DNA of 64,000 nucleotides from Areca catechu (Eukaryota > Streptophyta > Magnoliopsida > Arecales > Arecaceae): NCBI GenBank assembly GCA_021397845.1, contig JAHSVC010000034.1, positions 1,178,001 through 1,242,000 on the forward strand, in the 5' to 3' direction. Each line of letters opens with the position of its first letter. Position 1 is the stretch's first letter. A program made the translations under genes and the position numbers. The notes under the pieces were generated by a model. It was not told the origin of the DNA and did no database searches. It saw only the letters and a list, made by a program, of their open reading frames with translations. Positions 45,344 to 58,243 of the stretch are shown here, one piece after another.

Positions 45344-45827
45344 AAAACCTTTTTTCCCTTGCTATTTTCTTCTTGTTACTTCATCTCCTCTGAGTTTTCT
45401 AATCCCTGATAGGTTGTTTGCAGATCCATCGACTCCAACGAACCCGACAACTCCAGCCAGAACACAATCGGATCACCGGGCAAAAAGCCGGGTATCCGCG
45501 GGTCTCTGGTTTAGTTTTCCAGGCCGCATCCATCGAGGATGAGAGATCTCTTCACTGCGATCTTCATCAGGTGCATCAGACGTTGCCAGGTACACCCTTC
45601 TCCCACCAGTATTATTATTGTAGAAGAATTAGCCCAACCGAGGCTTCTCAGCCTCGGCAGTCCTTCTCTCTCTGATGCTCTTAGGTCCTATTTGCATGCT
45701 TTTAGTTTCTTTCTTGCATAGTTTTCCTTGCTTAAATACTTGATCTACTCTTCGGGATTAGATTCATAACTTGAATTAAAAACATAAAAAAATATATTTG
45801 CATGCATACATAGGTTCCGCATCAATT

Positions 45828-45840
45828 TGGTATCAGAGCC
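45828..45840 (+). other. Primer-binding site of element C (initiator tRNA-Met)
   Basis: TGGTATCAGAGCC, 13 bases matching the tRNA-Met complement, three bases after the LTR end. Confidence 0.9.
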
Positions 45841-46862
45841 TGTTTTGGCTCGGTTCTCTTTGGATACTCGGATCGAGTGCTTTACCATGGCCGTCTGGTT
45901 ATAGGAGACTATTAGGGCTTTGAAACCCTCTTTCCCAATCGACGAGATCTCCTATGGCGGTAGGGGTGCCGCTATGAATTGGCTCATGAAGAACATGAGT
46001 TCTTAGGGTTTTAATTTTTAGCCTTTCAGTATATGCACTGTTCTTTTAATTGTTTCTCCCTGATCAGAACTCCAAAAATTCTGAAACTTATTTTATTGGA
46101 TTCATCTTAATTCAAAGTATTTTGCAAAAGTTTTGTAGATTTTATTTCAGTCTGTGAAGTTTCTGCAAGCCGAAATATAACCTACAAATTTTTGGCTCTA
46201 TTTTTCAGCAAGACAATTTTTGAAGATTTAGGGTTTTGTTTAGTGCCTCTTTGCATATCTTTTAATTTTAGTATATTTCCTAAATATTAGGCCTTAATTT
46301 GCAAGTTTTCTTCTATTTAAAAAAATACCAAAATATATAAAAAAAACTACATATTCTCCAAAAACACCAAAAACATCTAAACTCTAATTTGCATCCTCAT
46401 CTGCCTGCCATCATTGCATAATTTACTATAAGGGCACTGTCTTTATGCCAGATAAGGGAAGGAGGTCATTACCTTTCCTTAGCCCAAAACCACGATCTTT
46501 ACATTCCATCCCAAGTCTAACTTAAAATTAACTAGACTTAATTTTGCCCTAGTGGGCTAAGGACACCAACTGGTCAGGTCCGGGCTAAGTGTCAGATCAC
46601 TGTGTCAAGCTAACCTGTGTGTGCCTTGTGCTTAGTGTCTAGAATGGTGGTTCAGAGATTCAATCCCGAAGGGCTTGTGTGCTGGTCTGCCTACCTAGCC
46701 AATCTCTGATTGGTATCTAGGATTGGCAATCAGGGACCTAACACTCCCCTTACACCTGCCTGGCTGAGTACAGGATTACTATAGGCTAGTCTACCACCTT
46801 GATTGAGCATCTAATTTGGACTCTAGGTCTAGGAAGCTGTAGTTGGTTTGATAGAGTCTTGC
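45841..46862 (+). other. Untranslated leader of element C
   Basis: Non-coding. Closely related to the leader of B (inverse, 8384-9247). Confidence 0.75.
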
Positions 46863-48230
46863 ATGAGCACTAGATCAGGGGTTTCATATCATCCACCATC
46901 TTCACTTTTGCCTGAATCCATGGACAATCTTGAAGCTCAGATTAAAGCCCTTGCTGACCAAATGGCCCGATGACCACCCAGATGGCTCAGTTGACTCAGT
47001 CCAGTACCCGAACCCATAATAGGTTTGATCCGTTAGAGGACCGTCTAGGGGCCTTAGAGAAAACCCATGGGTCACAGTCTGGACCAGATCCTGAGTCCCC
47101 TCACCATCCTAGGAGAATCTATCATCATGACCCATACTACGATATTGAATCTAGGAGGACCCCAAACCCTAATCCACACTTTGAGGCTGAGCCTAGGAGA
47201 ACCCATCGTCATGACCCATACTATGATATTGAACCTAGGAGGACCCCAAACCCTGATCCGTACCTTGAGGCTGAACCTAGGAGAGCCCATCGTCATGATC
47301 CGATCCCAGAGGTTCGCCCTAGAAGACCCAATCAGGATTTTGTAGACCAAGAAGATAAGTCCTATAACACGTTAAGCTTGATGCCTCCACTTTTGATGGT
47401 TGTCTTGACCCTAAGGTCTATATAGATTGGGGAGGGAGAGATTGATCAATACTTTGAGTGGTACGATATGTGAGTGTAAGTTTAGGTTTGCTAAGCTTAA
47501 GTTGGTCTGGGAGGCCAGGTTACATTGGGCTAGTGTTGAGAGAACCCTTAGACTAGGAGGGCATGATCCTATAGTCACCTAGGGGGCCATGAAGGGTAAG
47601 TTTAGGTCAAAATACGTTCCACCTTCATATCGTTATGGTTTATTAGATCAATGGCAGTGACTAAATCAGGGTAGCAGGAGTATAGATGAGTACATCGCAA
47701 AATTTGATGAGTATTCTATGCAATGTGATTTAAACGAGTCTGAGGATGTTGTTCTGTCTTGGTTTAGGGCTAGACTGAGAGATGACATTAAGAAGATGCT
47801 CTATATGAGAGAGGTTAGAGACCTCGACCATGCCTACCAGATTGCTAGGGATTATGAGTGTTTTCAAAGAGGGCCCGTCTATCGTAAGCCTAAGCCTACT
47901 AGATACCCTAGTCAATACCCAGGAGCTAACCAATCTACACAGAGCCGACCCATGCCTAGCCGACCTAGTCCGAGTCGACCCAGTCCTAGTCAGCCAGGCC
48001 CGAGTTGACCCCAGCCTAGTACTCCTTTGACCCATAGGGATGATCGAGGTAAACTTGTAGAGGTCGATAGGAGTTATACTCCCTAGAAGTCCTATTTTAG
48101 ATGTAAGAAACTAGGCCACTTTATGCACCAATGCCCAGCTGCCCTACACTTAGGTTAGCTACTGGAAGAAGAGCCTGAACCTGTAGCTGAACCTGAGGGA
48201 GAGATTTATGAGGCTGATGATTAGTTGATA
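46863..48230 (+). pseudogene. gag: Gag of element C (stops and frameshifts)
   Basis: An ATG at 46863 gives MSTRSGVSYHPPSS, the family start, read to a stop near 46971. Further pieces: a Pro/Arg linker with duplicated HDPYYDIE(S/P)RRTPNP units (47120-47290; three copies of a ~66 bp block), decayed capsid (47400-47860; RARLRDDIKKMLYMREVRDL), a Ser/Arg/Pro-rich tract (SRPSPSRPSPSQPGPS), and a zinc knuckle near 48093-48135 with its first Cys changed (FRCKKLGHFMHQC). At least five in-frame stops or shifts. Layout matches element A but the protein cannot be made. Confidence 0.88.
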
Positions 48231-50415
48231 GACGAGTATGAAGGTGAGGAGGAGGAACCTAAGCCTAAGAACCAATTAGGAGTGGTTAGGTGCATCTTAA
48301 CCCAAACCCCAGTTAAGGAAGATTGGCATAGGACCAGCATCCTACAAATTTTTGTTAAGGTAGGGGGTAAGGTACTTTAGATCATCATAGACAGTGGGAG
48401 TTGTATCAATGCCGTCTCTGCCAACACAGTTAAATATTTAGGATTGACCACAGTTCCCCATCCTAGCCCTTACAAAGTTTCTTGGGTAGATTCCACCTCC
48501 ATCCAGATTAAAGCTAGGTGCCAAATCTTAGTTAGACTGCAAACCTATAAGGAGAAGATTTGGTGTGATGTCATTCCCATGGAAGTGAGTAGTATCATTC
48601 TAGGTCGACCTTGGCTTTTTGATCGTGATGCAACCCTGTATGGTCGAACCAATGTTTATGCTTTTAGCTACCATGGGAATAAGTTTGTTATCCACCCAGC
48701 TCCCCCTAGAGACCTAGTTAAGAGGGGTTCTAGTAGCCTTAAGGACAAGAAACCTGGAGTTAATCTGATTAAGGCTAGGGTGTTAGAAAAAGAGATTGCT
48801 GAGGGTAACCCTATTTGGATCTTGACCACCAAAGAAATACATGAGCCGACCCAAAAGGAACACCCTAAAGAAATTGTTAAGGCTCTGAAAGAATTTGAGG
48901 ATGCCTTCCCTAAGGATTTACCTGATCAACTACCACCCCTTAGAGACATCCAATACGCAATGGACTTAGTCCCAGGAGCCACTTTACCAAACCTTCCTCA
49001 CATAGAATGAATCCCAGTGAGCATCAAGAATTACAGAAACAAGTGGGAGAATACTTAGGAAGGGTTACATTAGGGAGAGCTTGAGTCCATGTGCAGTCCC
49101 TGCTCTACTGACCCCTAAAAAAGATGGTACCTGGAGGATGCGTGTAGACAGTAGAGCCATCAACAAAATAACTATGAAATACAGGTTTCCCATCCCCTGA
49201 TTAGACGATATGTTAGACATGATGGTCGGAGCCAAAGTTTTCTCAAAGATAGACCTTAAGAGCGGCTATCATCAGGTTAGGATTAGACCTAGGGATGAGT
49301 GGAAAACCACATTCAAGACTAAGGATGGCATGTTTGAGTGGGTTGTAATGCCTTTCGGACTTTCCAATGCACCACGTACTTTTATGAGAATTATGACCCA
49401 GGTCCCGAAAGAGTATACCGAAAAATTCATTATGGTCTACTTTGATGATATCTTGATTTATAGCAGGACTAGGAAGGACCACCTTAGTCATCTGAGACTA
49501 GTATGCCAGACCATTAGGAAGAATAGCCTCTATGCCAACTTTAAGAAGTGTGAATTCATGACACATAGGGTTATCTTCCTAAGTTTTGTTGTCATCCCTA
49601 GGGAGTTTCTGCAGATCCTGAAAAGGTTAGGGCAATTGTTGAGTGGCCTACACCCACTAGTGTCCACGATGTGCATAGTTTCCATGGCCTAGCAACCTTT
49701 TACAGGATATTTATTAGGGATTTTAGTACAGTCATCACACCTATCACTGATTGCATTAGGAAGGGTACATTTGAGTGGACCAATGTAGCTGATAAGACCT
49801 TCCTAGAGCTTAAGGATAAGATGACCCATGCACCCATCCTTAGATTACCTGACTTCACTAAGGTGTTTGAGGTCGCTTGTGACGCCTCGGGAGTAGGAAT
49901 AGGTGGGGTACTAAGTCAAGAGAATCACCCTGTAGCCTTCTTCAGTGAGAAGCTGAATGAGGCTAAACTTAAGTCTCTACCTATGACAAGGAATTTTATG
50001 TGATAGTTCAGGCCCTTAGATATTGGAGACATTACTTACTACTGCAGGAGTTTGTCTTATTCTTTGACCATGAGGTACTCCGGTTCCTAAACCCCTAAAA
50101 GAAACTTAACCCGCGGCACAGTAAATGGATTGAGTACATTCAGGCCTACAGCTTTGTCCTGAAGCATCGTGCCAACACTAAAAATAAGGTAGCAAATGCC
50201 CTGAGCCGTAGGTCTTTACTGTTAGGATCAATTAACACCCAAGTCATAGGGTTTGATAGGTTAAAGGATGAATATAAAACCTGCCCAGACTTTGGAGACA
50301 TTTACCATACCCTCAGGCTAGGACCATCCAGTACCCATAGTGAGTATACCATTCAGAATGGCTACCTTTTCCAAAACAATCGACTCTGTATACCTAGAAC
50401 TTCCCTTAGAGAGTT
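48231..50415 (+). pseudogene. pol: Protease, RT, RNase H and start of integrase, element C
   Basis: Continuation of the polyprotein. The protease keeps IIDSGSC (~48390) and ILGRPWLFD (~48600). RT is from ~49010 with FSKIDLKSGYHQV (~49237), MPFGLSNAP and VYFDDILIYS (~49437). RNase H has ACDASGVGIGG (~49876). A linker follows up to CIPRTSLREF (50386-50415), where element D interrupts. Stops near 48237, 48380 and 49200, shifts near 49010-49060 and 49600-49660, and several between 49980 and 50230 break the frame. The active-site aspartates of RT are intact, so decay is recent on this scale but complete for function. Confidence 0.9.
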
Positions 50416-51793
50416 TGTTGCCCAGAAATGGAGCCCAAGAGAGGGGGTGAATTGGATCTTTTTAAAAATTTAAAGCAATAATATGCAAGCCTTGTGGTTT
50501 TTGTGAGTTATGAAATTGATGCACTAAGTTATATGCAGCGAAAAGCAATAAATATAGTGCAATAAGTAAAGAGGAAGAGATAGAAGAGACAATCACATAC
50601 AAACACAAAGTTTATAGTGGTTCGGTGCAAACCTAGCAACTACATCCACTCTCCAAGCCATCCTTGGGAATTCCACTATAATCACTCAAAGATTACAGCC
50701 GACTTATTTTTCCAAAGGCTCACAAGTCAAAACCTATGCTGGTTTTATCATCAGGCTCACCAACAAACCTTTATACTTGTTTTGTCTTCGGGCTCACAAG
50801 TTAACCCTAGTTGGTTTTATCATCTTGGCTTACCAACAAACTACAACAACTTCTTTCAAGACACCCTTGAAAGCAAGGTCAAATCAAAGGAGAATTTCAG
50901 ATATACAATTTAAAATAAACAAGACAAACTTTCTTCAAGAGTAGAATGAAAGATTTGAGGCTCTAATTAATGCTTCTCTTATTTTTAAATACAAACAAAA
51001 ACTTCTAAAAAATGGTTTGTAACCGTTTGAGCATCGAATCTAGCCGTTGGGAGCTTGAAAAGATATTTCTGCAAGTTAGAAAAATAGATCCGTTAGGGCT
51101 GTCAGAACCCGAGTGTCGACACTTGGTTTGTCAGTTGTCAATACTTGGCTGTCAGGTATCGACACTTGACTTCCAGGTGTCGATATTTGAACTTTCAAGT
51201 GTTGACATTTGATTCACAGGTGTCGACACTTGACACAAAAATATTTTAATGGCCATGTTCTGGATTTTCAAAAAGTCTCAAGCCTTGAGTCGACACTTGG
51301 AAAAGCTCAAGTGTCGACACTTGATTCACAGGTGTCGACACTTGACACAAAAACACTCCAATGGCCATGTTCTGGATTTTTAAAAAGTCTAGGCCTTGAG
51401 TCGACACTTGGAAACTTAAGTGTCGGCACTTGGCATGCCAAGGAGTTTTTCTGCATGCCAAGATCTGAAGTGTCGACACTTGACTCCCCAGGTGTCGACA
51501 CTTGGTTCTGAAAAATTTATAATTAAGTGCAAATAAACCCAAAAACATAAGTGTTGAATATAAAATTTAAAGCCAATGTAAATAACAAATAAATGAACTC
51601 TTTTAAGCCCTTTTTGCATGGAGAAGACTCCTCAAATTGCGAAATATTCTTTATGCCACTACGTGCCACGATACTTTAATTTTGAGAATTTGAGGTGCTT
51701 GTTTCCTGAAAACTCATAACTAGAAATAAACATTAGTACACAATATGTACTCAACATTTTGTTATTTATCAAAATCACTAGGTGGAGCCAACA
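50416..51793 (-). repeat. 3' LTR of element D (left copy, 1378 bp)
   Basis: Aligned with the right LTR, it lacks ~165 bp near 50985, carries a ~111 bp duplication (51214-51323 and 51326-51431) and has ~50 bp more near 51710. It contains about 13 palindrome-type motifs. These differences make the pair clearly diverged in structure. Confidence 0.92.
51111..51511. repeat. Palindrome array in left D LTR
   Basis: About 13 copies or near-copies of the 16 bp perfect palindrome CAAGTGTCGACACTTG, or of its half AGGTGTCGACACTTG, within 400 bp. Confidence 0.92.
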
Positions 51794-51807
51794 ATCTCCT
51801 CCTTTTT
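51794..51807 (-). other. Polypurine tract of element D
   Basis: The minus strand reads AAAAAGGAGGAGAT directly before the LTR start TGTTGGCTCC. Confidence 0.8.
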
Positions 51808-52213
51808 GATGATGACAAAACCTTGAGTATCTAAACATTTAATTTCAAATTTCAAATTTGATAATTCATGAATATGATTTCATGGTAATACATCCACAAC
51901 TAGCATAGTTAAGAAGGATGAATCTCCCCCTTAGTTAGATAATTCTAATCAGAACAAGCAGAATATTGGTATCAGATCAAATTTGAAATTCATAAAAATA
52001 AGATTCTACTCCCCCTTTTTATCAATCATTAGAAAAAAAAGGGAGTAAACTCTCCCTCAAAACGAGCATGGAGACAAAAAGTAGTAGAGTATCAGAGTTG
52101 ATTCAAGAGTTAACAGGTATCAGAGCCAAAATGTATATATCTATGAAGTAAATGTAAACAATCAAGCTGTCAAAAGCAATCATAGTGATTCACAAATTGT
52201 AAACATCAAACTG

Positions 52214-52255
<42 letters not shown>

Positions 52256-52494
52256 AGTAGTGTTTTCAGTACAAAATTTGCTGACTCATCAGCAATACTG
52301 AAACAAACAAAATACATCAAGAGTTATAAATCATAAGTAACATGAGTCTTAAAGAGCATATAATACAATAAACATCTGTGAGGCTAATCCTCATCAGATG
52401 GGATCTCAAAAGATATAGGACTTGTGATCCTAGACCTATGGGCTAGACCACTAGGAGTCTTCAAAATACCATGACTCCGAGTCTTAGTAGAAGG
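51808..52494 (-). other. Non-coding 3' region of element D with (TA)n
   Basis: AT-rich; an uninterrupted (TA)n microsatellite of about 38 bp spans 52216-52253. The plus strand holds several TATCAGAG-type strings but no second PBS context. No gene seen. Confidence 0.6.
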
Positions 52495-53996
52495 TCAAAA
52501 ATGGGGTACAACCCTAAAAGCTCTAGTAGAGGGAGGGGGAAGAGTCTCAGCAGGAGTGATAAAGACTGGATCAATGGAGACAAGTGTGCCAGTTGAATCA
52601 GCGGGAGGAATAATAGGAGACTGCAGCTCTCGGCTGACTACCTCATATCCATCTACGCCATCACCACTGTCACTATCATTGTCATCATCAATAACATCAG
52701 TATCTCTGTCCTCAATCCCATCAGCATGGTCACCACCATCAATAGTGTCATCAGGTTCATCCTGGTGGTCATCGTCATCATCATCATCACTAGCAGGTGG
52801 ATCAGCAGGAGCAACAGGAGGAAGGAGGGATCTAAGCATATCCTCAATGCGAGCAAATCCTGCCTCCATAGTCTGACGAATCTCAGCATGCTCTGAAGCT
52901 GTATGAGCTCTAAGGCTCTCTATCTCTATCCGTAGTTGTGTCGTCCGTACTCCAAGACCAATGAGCTCACTTTGTACCTCCATGAACTGCTGATTCCTCA
53001 AAAGATAATCCAGTAGACGCTGGAGGAGCAGCTGAAGGAGTGGCAGTAGGTGTCATAGGCTATGTCTCAGATGCATGAGCAACCTGAGCAGGTGAACTAA
53101 TTGGCCCTGATGGCCCTTCCTCTGCCTCTTGTATCTTGTTCTCCTCATCTGGCTCTTGGCCAGACTCTCTCCGAACCCATCGATTTGCGACCAGTCTGTA
53201 TCCCATGCGATGTAGTGACCTCTCATCGTAGACGTCCGTGTGCAAAATCTCCTTGGGGATCTCTCCCTCGAAGGATACTCCACACTCTCTAAATAGTCTG
53301 GTCAGTCACATATCGTAGGGTAAACAATGTCGTCGCTAGCTCACAGCATCTCTCATCTGTACTAGCATCATGGATGGAATATTGACCTGAGTCCTCTGAG
53401 TCAAGCATACCATCAGCATCAGCTCTTTCTCGGTGATGAAGTCGAAGTGCCCAGTCTTCAGAAGCAATATCCGAGCTGTGATAGGTGTAGAAGGCGCATC
53501 TCTACTGAAGCTGGTTCGCGGTGACCACCGTCACTCCGTGAACATCCTCACACTCAAGAATGCACCAAAAGGTATCCTCTCTATCCTCCACAGAGAAAAT
53601 ACTGATACCACGATATGGAATCTGCCAAACCCTGCTCAGAAGCTCCTTAGTCAGGAGAATCTCTACACCTCGGACAGTAGTCCTCCACAGCAATCGGTGG
53701 CAGTCCATTGTGCCATAAAACTCATGCACTATATGAGGGTAATACCTCTCTTGCATGGTGCAAAAGGGTACCAGTCCTTCATCAGTGAGTGCTTGTCTGA
53801 TATGGAAATGCTGTCTGTCGAAGAACTCGAGGTCAATCCATCGTCCTGAAGCTACAGCCTTCCCTGCCATCCTCTCTACAGGGAAACCTAGGGCAACTGA
53901 ACCACTGGCCTCTCCTATATCATGTCTAGTCTTGGTCCTCCTCTCTGATCCCTGACTGGGTCTCCTAATAGCTAATCTCTTTCTTGGACCCATCAC
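52495..53996 (-). pseudogene. Extra ORF of Sirevirus type downstream of pol (plant transposon protein domain)
   Basis: Minus strand. The first part 53996-53502 (164 residues) begins MMGPRKRLAIRR with basic N-terminus; residues ~50-164 (RWIDLEFFDRQHFHIRQAL, ERYYPHIVHEFYGTM, LLSRVWQIPYRG) resemble the 'putative plant transposon protein' domain common next to plant retroelements. A middle stretch (53500-53050) is frame-shifted. The last part 53001-52495 (168 residues) has a coiled coil (residues ~5-60), a run of Asp (DDDDDDD), and an acidic/Ser-Pro tail. Sireviruses often carry such an ORF, sometimes called env-like. I see no signal peptide or membrane helix here, so an envelope role is not supported. 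Confidence 0.7.
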
Positions 53997-53999
53997 AAT

Positions 54000-55385
54000 C
54001 TAACTGAACAAGAAAGGAAGAAGATAAATAACCTAGGGGAGTATAGGTTTCAATCATGTTAAGAACTTAGGCTAAAGGAGGCTACGTCTTCCTAAGAGAG
54101 GAATACTGGCTTTCAAGAGAAGCTAGAATAGGTTTTGAAAACTGGGATTAACCAAATTTGAGTTGTAAAATACAAGAAATCGAGGGTGAAATACTTTAGA
54201 CAAAAAAAATCGGGGTTAAAATTATAAGAAATCGGGGGTAACATACCTTTAAATACAAGAAATCGAGGGTCATAAGGATATTTTAGGGTTATAAAACTAA
54301 TCCCAATATATATAATATATATATATAAAATATTCATGTTGCAAAAAATACATTTATAAAGCTAGTTAACTAGGTTTAGCTGAATATGTGGGATTTGGGT
54401 TAAAACAAGTTAGGGTTTTAGATTAAATAATAAAGTAGTGAAAATAAGGGTAAAATATTATGAAAACATCACAAATATTCTTTTCAAAACAATGAAAATG
54501 CAAAAAATAGTTTAGAAAACTGGATTTTAGATGAAAACCCGAGGATATTTCGGCCAAAAATCAATCCAACAGTGATTTCAAGAAAAAACGGATGGAATAT
54601 GTGGGAAATCATCCAAAAAATCATGGGAAATCTAAGAGGATTACATTCAAACAAGATTCCCCTTAAATGGAAACTTCTAATCGATTAAAACACTCGAAAA
54701 ATCTGATTAAACCCCATTAAAAAGGACGGAAATACCTAAATCTAGGTTACACGATTTAAAAAGATAAAAAGGAGAGGAAAATACCTGATTTTAGTTGACA
54801 AATAAGGCAGGGGATGCTAATTTGGAAGGTAGGGGAGCTTGGGGGACCACTAGAGCTTGAGAGAAAATGGGGGAAAATAATTTACAAAAGCTTCGGTTTG
54901 CCCTAAAAAGATAGATTTTCGCTGCGAGTGTCGACACTTGGGATTTCTCAAGTGTCGACACTTCGCAAAATCCAAGTGTCGACACTTGGCCAAGAAAATC
55001 TCCAAAAAAATCTATAAAAATCTTCAAAAATTTAAGGATGTTTTTAAAAGCTTTTTGGGACTAAATACAAGTGATTTTTGAGTAAAATAACTTGGGTAAG
55101 ATGAAATTGAGAGAGTTTTAGGAGAATGGATCAATGATACCTAACTTTCTTCTAATGAGACAAAATTTTTCTTCACTCAATGGTTTGGTAAACATATCAA
55201 CTAATTGATCATCAGTACACACAAATTCAAGTATTATGTTAGAGTTTTATACATGATCTCTTATGAAATGATGTCTTATTTCAATGTGTTTTCTTCTTGA
55301 ATGTTGCACAGGAATCTTTGTTAGATTGATTGCACTAATATTGTCACATCTTATGGATGTCTTAATTAGTTTAATGCCAAAATCA
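54000..55385 (-). other. Non-coding spacer between pol and extra ORF of element D
   Basis: About 1.4 kb. Apart from the palindromes near 54950 I see no gene; several AAATCGGGGGTAA-type repeats occur around 54176-54265. Confidence 0.6.
54925..54990. repeat. Three palindrome copies between pol and extra ORF of D
   Basis: GAGTGTCGACACTTGG, CAAGTGTCGACACTTC and CAAGTGTCGACACTTGG lie within 65 bp, outside the LTRs but with the same motif. Confidence 0.9.
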
Positions 55386-55387
55386 AG

Positions 55388-56690
55388 TTATTGTTTGATC
55401 CATAGAATTTGAGCACAACAGCTTCTAGCTGCTATATATTCGGCTTCAGCCGTAGATAGAGCAACTGAATTTTGTTTCTTGCTGTCCCATGAGATCAAAT
55501 TTACTCCAAGAAACTGATAAGTTCTACTAGTACTTTTACGATCAAGTTTACACCCAGCAAAATCAGTATCAGAATAAGTAATCAATTCAAATGAAGAATC
55601 TCTAGAGTACCAAAGACCTATTTCAATTGAGCCAGATAGATATCTAAGTATGTGTTTAACAGCCAAAAGATAAGACTCTTTAGGATTAGACTGATACCTA
55701 GCACACATACAAACACTAAACATGATATCTGGTCTACTGGCAGTAAGATATAACAATGAACCAATCATGCCATGATAAAGTTTTGGTCTATAGATTTACC
55801 TGATTCATCCTTGTCAAGTCTACAAGAGGAGCTCATAGGGGTACCTAATGGCTTGGTTCTCTCCATCCCAAACTTCTTGAGTATTTCTTTTGTGTACTTG
55901 GCTTGGTTGATGAAGATCCCCTCTTTGGTTTGCTTTATTTGGAGTCTGAGAAAGAAGTTTAGTTCTTCCATCATGCTCATCTCGAACTCACCCTGCATTA
56001 GCCTTGCAAACTCTTGACAAAGAGATTCGTTAGTAGCACCGAATATGATATCATCTACATATATTTGTACTACTAAGAGATCTTCATTCTTTTTCTTCAA
56101 AAATAAAGTTTTGTCAACATTACCTCTAGTAAAATCATTTTTGAGCAAGAAAGAACTTAAACGATCATACCAAGCTCTAGGAGCTTGTTTCAAACCATAC
56201 AAAGCTTTATAAAGTTTGAAAATATGGTTTGGAAATTCAAGGTTTTCAAAACCAAGCGGTTGTTCAACATAAACCTCTTTTCGATAAAACCATTCAAAAA
56301 GACACTTTTAACATCCATTTAAAATAATTTAAAATTCATAAAATAAGCAAAAGCCAACAATAGTCTAATTGCCTTAAGTCTAGCTACAGGAGCAAAGGTT
56401 TCATCAAAATCAATCCCTTTCTCCTGATTGTATCCTTTGGCAATTAGTCTAGCCTTATTTCTTGTAACAATATCATTTTCATCAAGTTTGTTTCTAAAAA
56501 TCTATTTAGTGCCAATAACTGAAACATTTGATGGCCTATCTACTAAAGTCCAAATATTATTTCTTTTAACTTGGTTAAGTTCATCTTGCATAGCATTTAT
56601 CCAATTACTATCATTTTTAGCTTCTTCAATAGTCTTAGGTTCAATTTGAGATACAAATACTAAATAATCACATATATTTCTAAGGGATGA
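55388..56690 (-). pseudogene. pol: Reverse transcriptase and RNase H, element D (broken)
   Basis: Minus strand. The first RT half is in pieces (56650-56210: RNKARLIAKGYNQEKGIDF, DETFAPVARLKAIRLLLAF) with stops. The second half is open from 56202 (MYGLKQAPRAWYDRLSSFL; catalytic YVDDIIFG near 56064). After a shift at ~55766, RT end and RNase H are open to 55388 (MIGSLLYLTASRPDIMFSVC, RKSTSRTYQFLG, ALSTAEAEYIA). These motifs are diagnostic for Ty1/Copia. YVDD is intact, but at least three frame breaks and two stops make it inactive. Confidence 0.92.
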
Positions 56691-58204
56691 TCAAGTACTT
56701 ACACCTTTAGATGGATCACCAATGATAAGTTCTTTTGGGTGTCCATGAGCATATCTCCATTCTTTAGGTGGAGGATCAATAGTAGATGTGTTTTCATCAC
56801 CTTGTGCTTGATCTCCTTCATTGTTTTGATCAACTTCTTGTTCCTTGGCAGGCTCTTCATTGTTGTTCACTTCTTCAATTTTTTTAGTACATGTTTCATC
56901 AGAATGCATATCTTCTTTTCTAGAAGATTTCTGGTCAGACTCATCAAATACTATATGTATGGATTCTTCAACAAGTGTTCTTCTGTTGAAGACCATGTAT
57001 GCCTTACTAGATATAGAGTAGCTTAGAAAGACATTCTCATCTGACTTGGCATCAAATTTGCTCAAATTGTCTTTACCATTGTTTAAGATAAAACAACGGC
57101 ATCCAAAAACACGAAAATAACGAATTGAAGGTTTTCTACCCTTCCAAAGCTCATACGGTGTTTTCTTTAAAATCAGTCGGATTAAAACATGGTTTAAAAC
57201 ATAGCATGCAGTGTTTATGGCTTCCATCCAAAAATATCTAGGTAGGTCATTTTCACAAAGCATGGTGCATGCCATTTCTTCAAGAGTTCTATTTTTCCTT
57301 TCTACCACCCCATTTTGTTAAAGTGTCCTAGGTGCTGAAAAATTATGATGAATGCCATTTTCAATACAGAATTTGTCAAAATTAGAATTTTCAAATTCGG
57401 TTCCATGGTCACTTCTCAAAGATACAATTGAAACACCTTTTTCATTTGAAACTCTTTTATGAAATCTAATGAATTCAGAAAATATTTCATCTTTGTGTGC
57501 TAAAAACATGACCCAAGTAAAATATGAGAAATCATTTACAATGACTAGACCGTACTTCTTATCTCCCAAACTAGATGTTCTAGTCGGTCCAAAGAAGTCC
57601 ACATGAAGCAACTCTAAGGATCTAGATGTAGAGATTACTCTTTTTGGTTTAAAAGATGATTTGGTTTGTTTTCCAAGCTGGCATGCACTACAAATCTTGT
57701 CCTTTTCAAAACTGAGTTTTGGCAAATCTTTTATTGAATTCTTTTTGCTAAGTTTTGAAATCAAATGCATATCAGCATGTCCTAGTCTACGATGCCAAAG
57801 CCAATTAGTTTCATTGATCTTGGCTTCCATTGCCACTAGGCATTGACCATTTTGAATAGGAAGATCATCAACATCAACCATATAAATATTGTCATGCCTA
57901 TGACAATGAACATGATGCCATTATCATCTAAACTAGAAACAATGTACAAAGAAGATTCGAAAGTAACTTTGAAATCCTTGTCACAAAACTGACTAATGCT
58001 AAGCAAGTTATGTTTCAATCCATCAACATACAAAACATTATCAATATAAGTAGAAGGGGTGATATGGACTTTACCAATTCCGATAATTTTGCCCTTTCCA
58101 TTATCACCAAATATCACATTACCACCATTTTGATATACGAGTGATGAGAACTGTTCCACATCTCTGGTCATATGCCTTGAGCAACCGCTATTGAGGTACC
58201 ACAT
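56691..58204 (-). pseudogene. pol: Protease and integrase, element D (stops, protease Asp changed)
   Basis: Minus strand. 58204-57836: protease start WYLNSGCSRHMTRD, where the expected catalytic Asp of the LDSG motif is Asn. 57881-57318: GAG-pre-integrase zinc region (WHRRLGH...CSACQLGKQ) and integrase core with Asp in ELLHVDFFGP and Asp in SLRSDHGTEFE. A CAA to TAA type stop near 57317 separates the last part. 57308-56691: third catalytic residue in VERKNR, then FGCRCFI and an acidic tail. Copia order (integrase before RT) confirmed. Confidence 0.9.
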
Positions 58205-58243
58205 TCTTTTCTTATTGGTTGCAAAGCATACCTATAATAAAAA

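Larger units (their letters stand above)
30247..45824 (+). repeat. 5' LTR of element C, split by the CACTA transposon
   Basis: Left part 30247-31024, right part 45344-45824. After removing 31025-45343 and one AAA copy, the LTR is 1256 bp. The 3' LTR from 62775 matches it to its window-truncated end (expected 1255 bp). TATTTAAA at 30836-30843 marks the promoter. Ends: TGGTGTGGAC...CCGCATCA. Confidence 0.93.

Noticed and set aside
52495..53996. True envelope gene in element D
   Set aside because: No signal peptide, furin-like site or transmembrane helix visible; the domain looks like a plant transposon protein instead.
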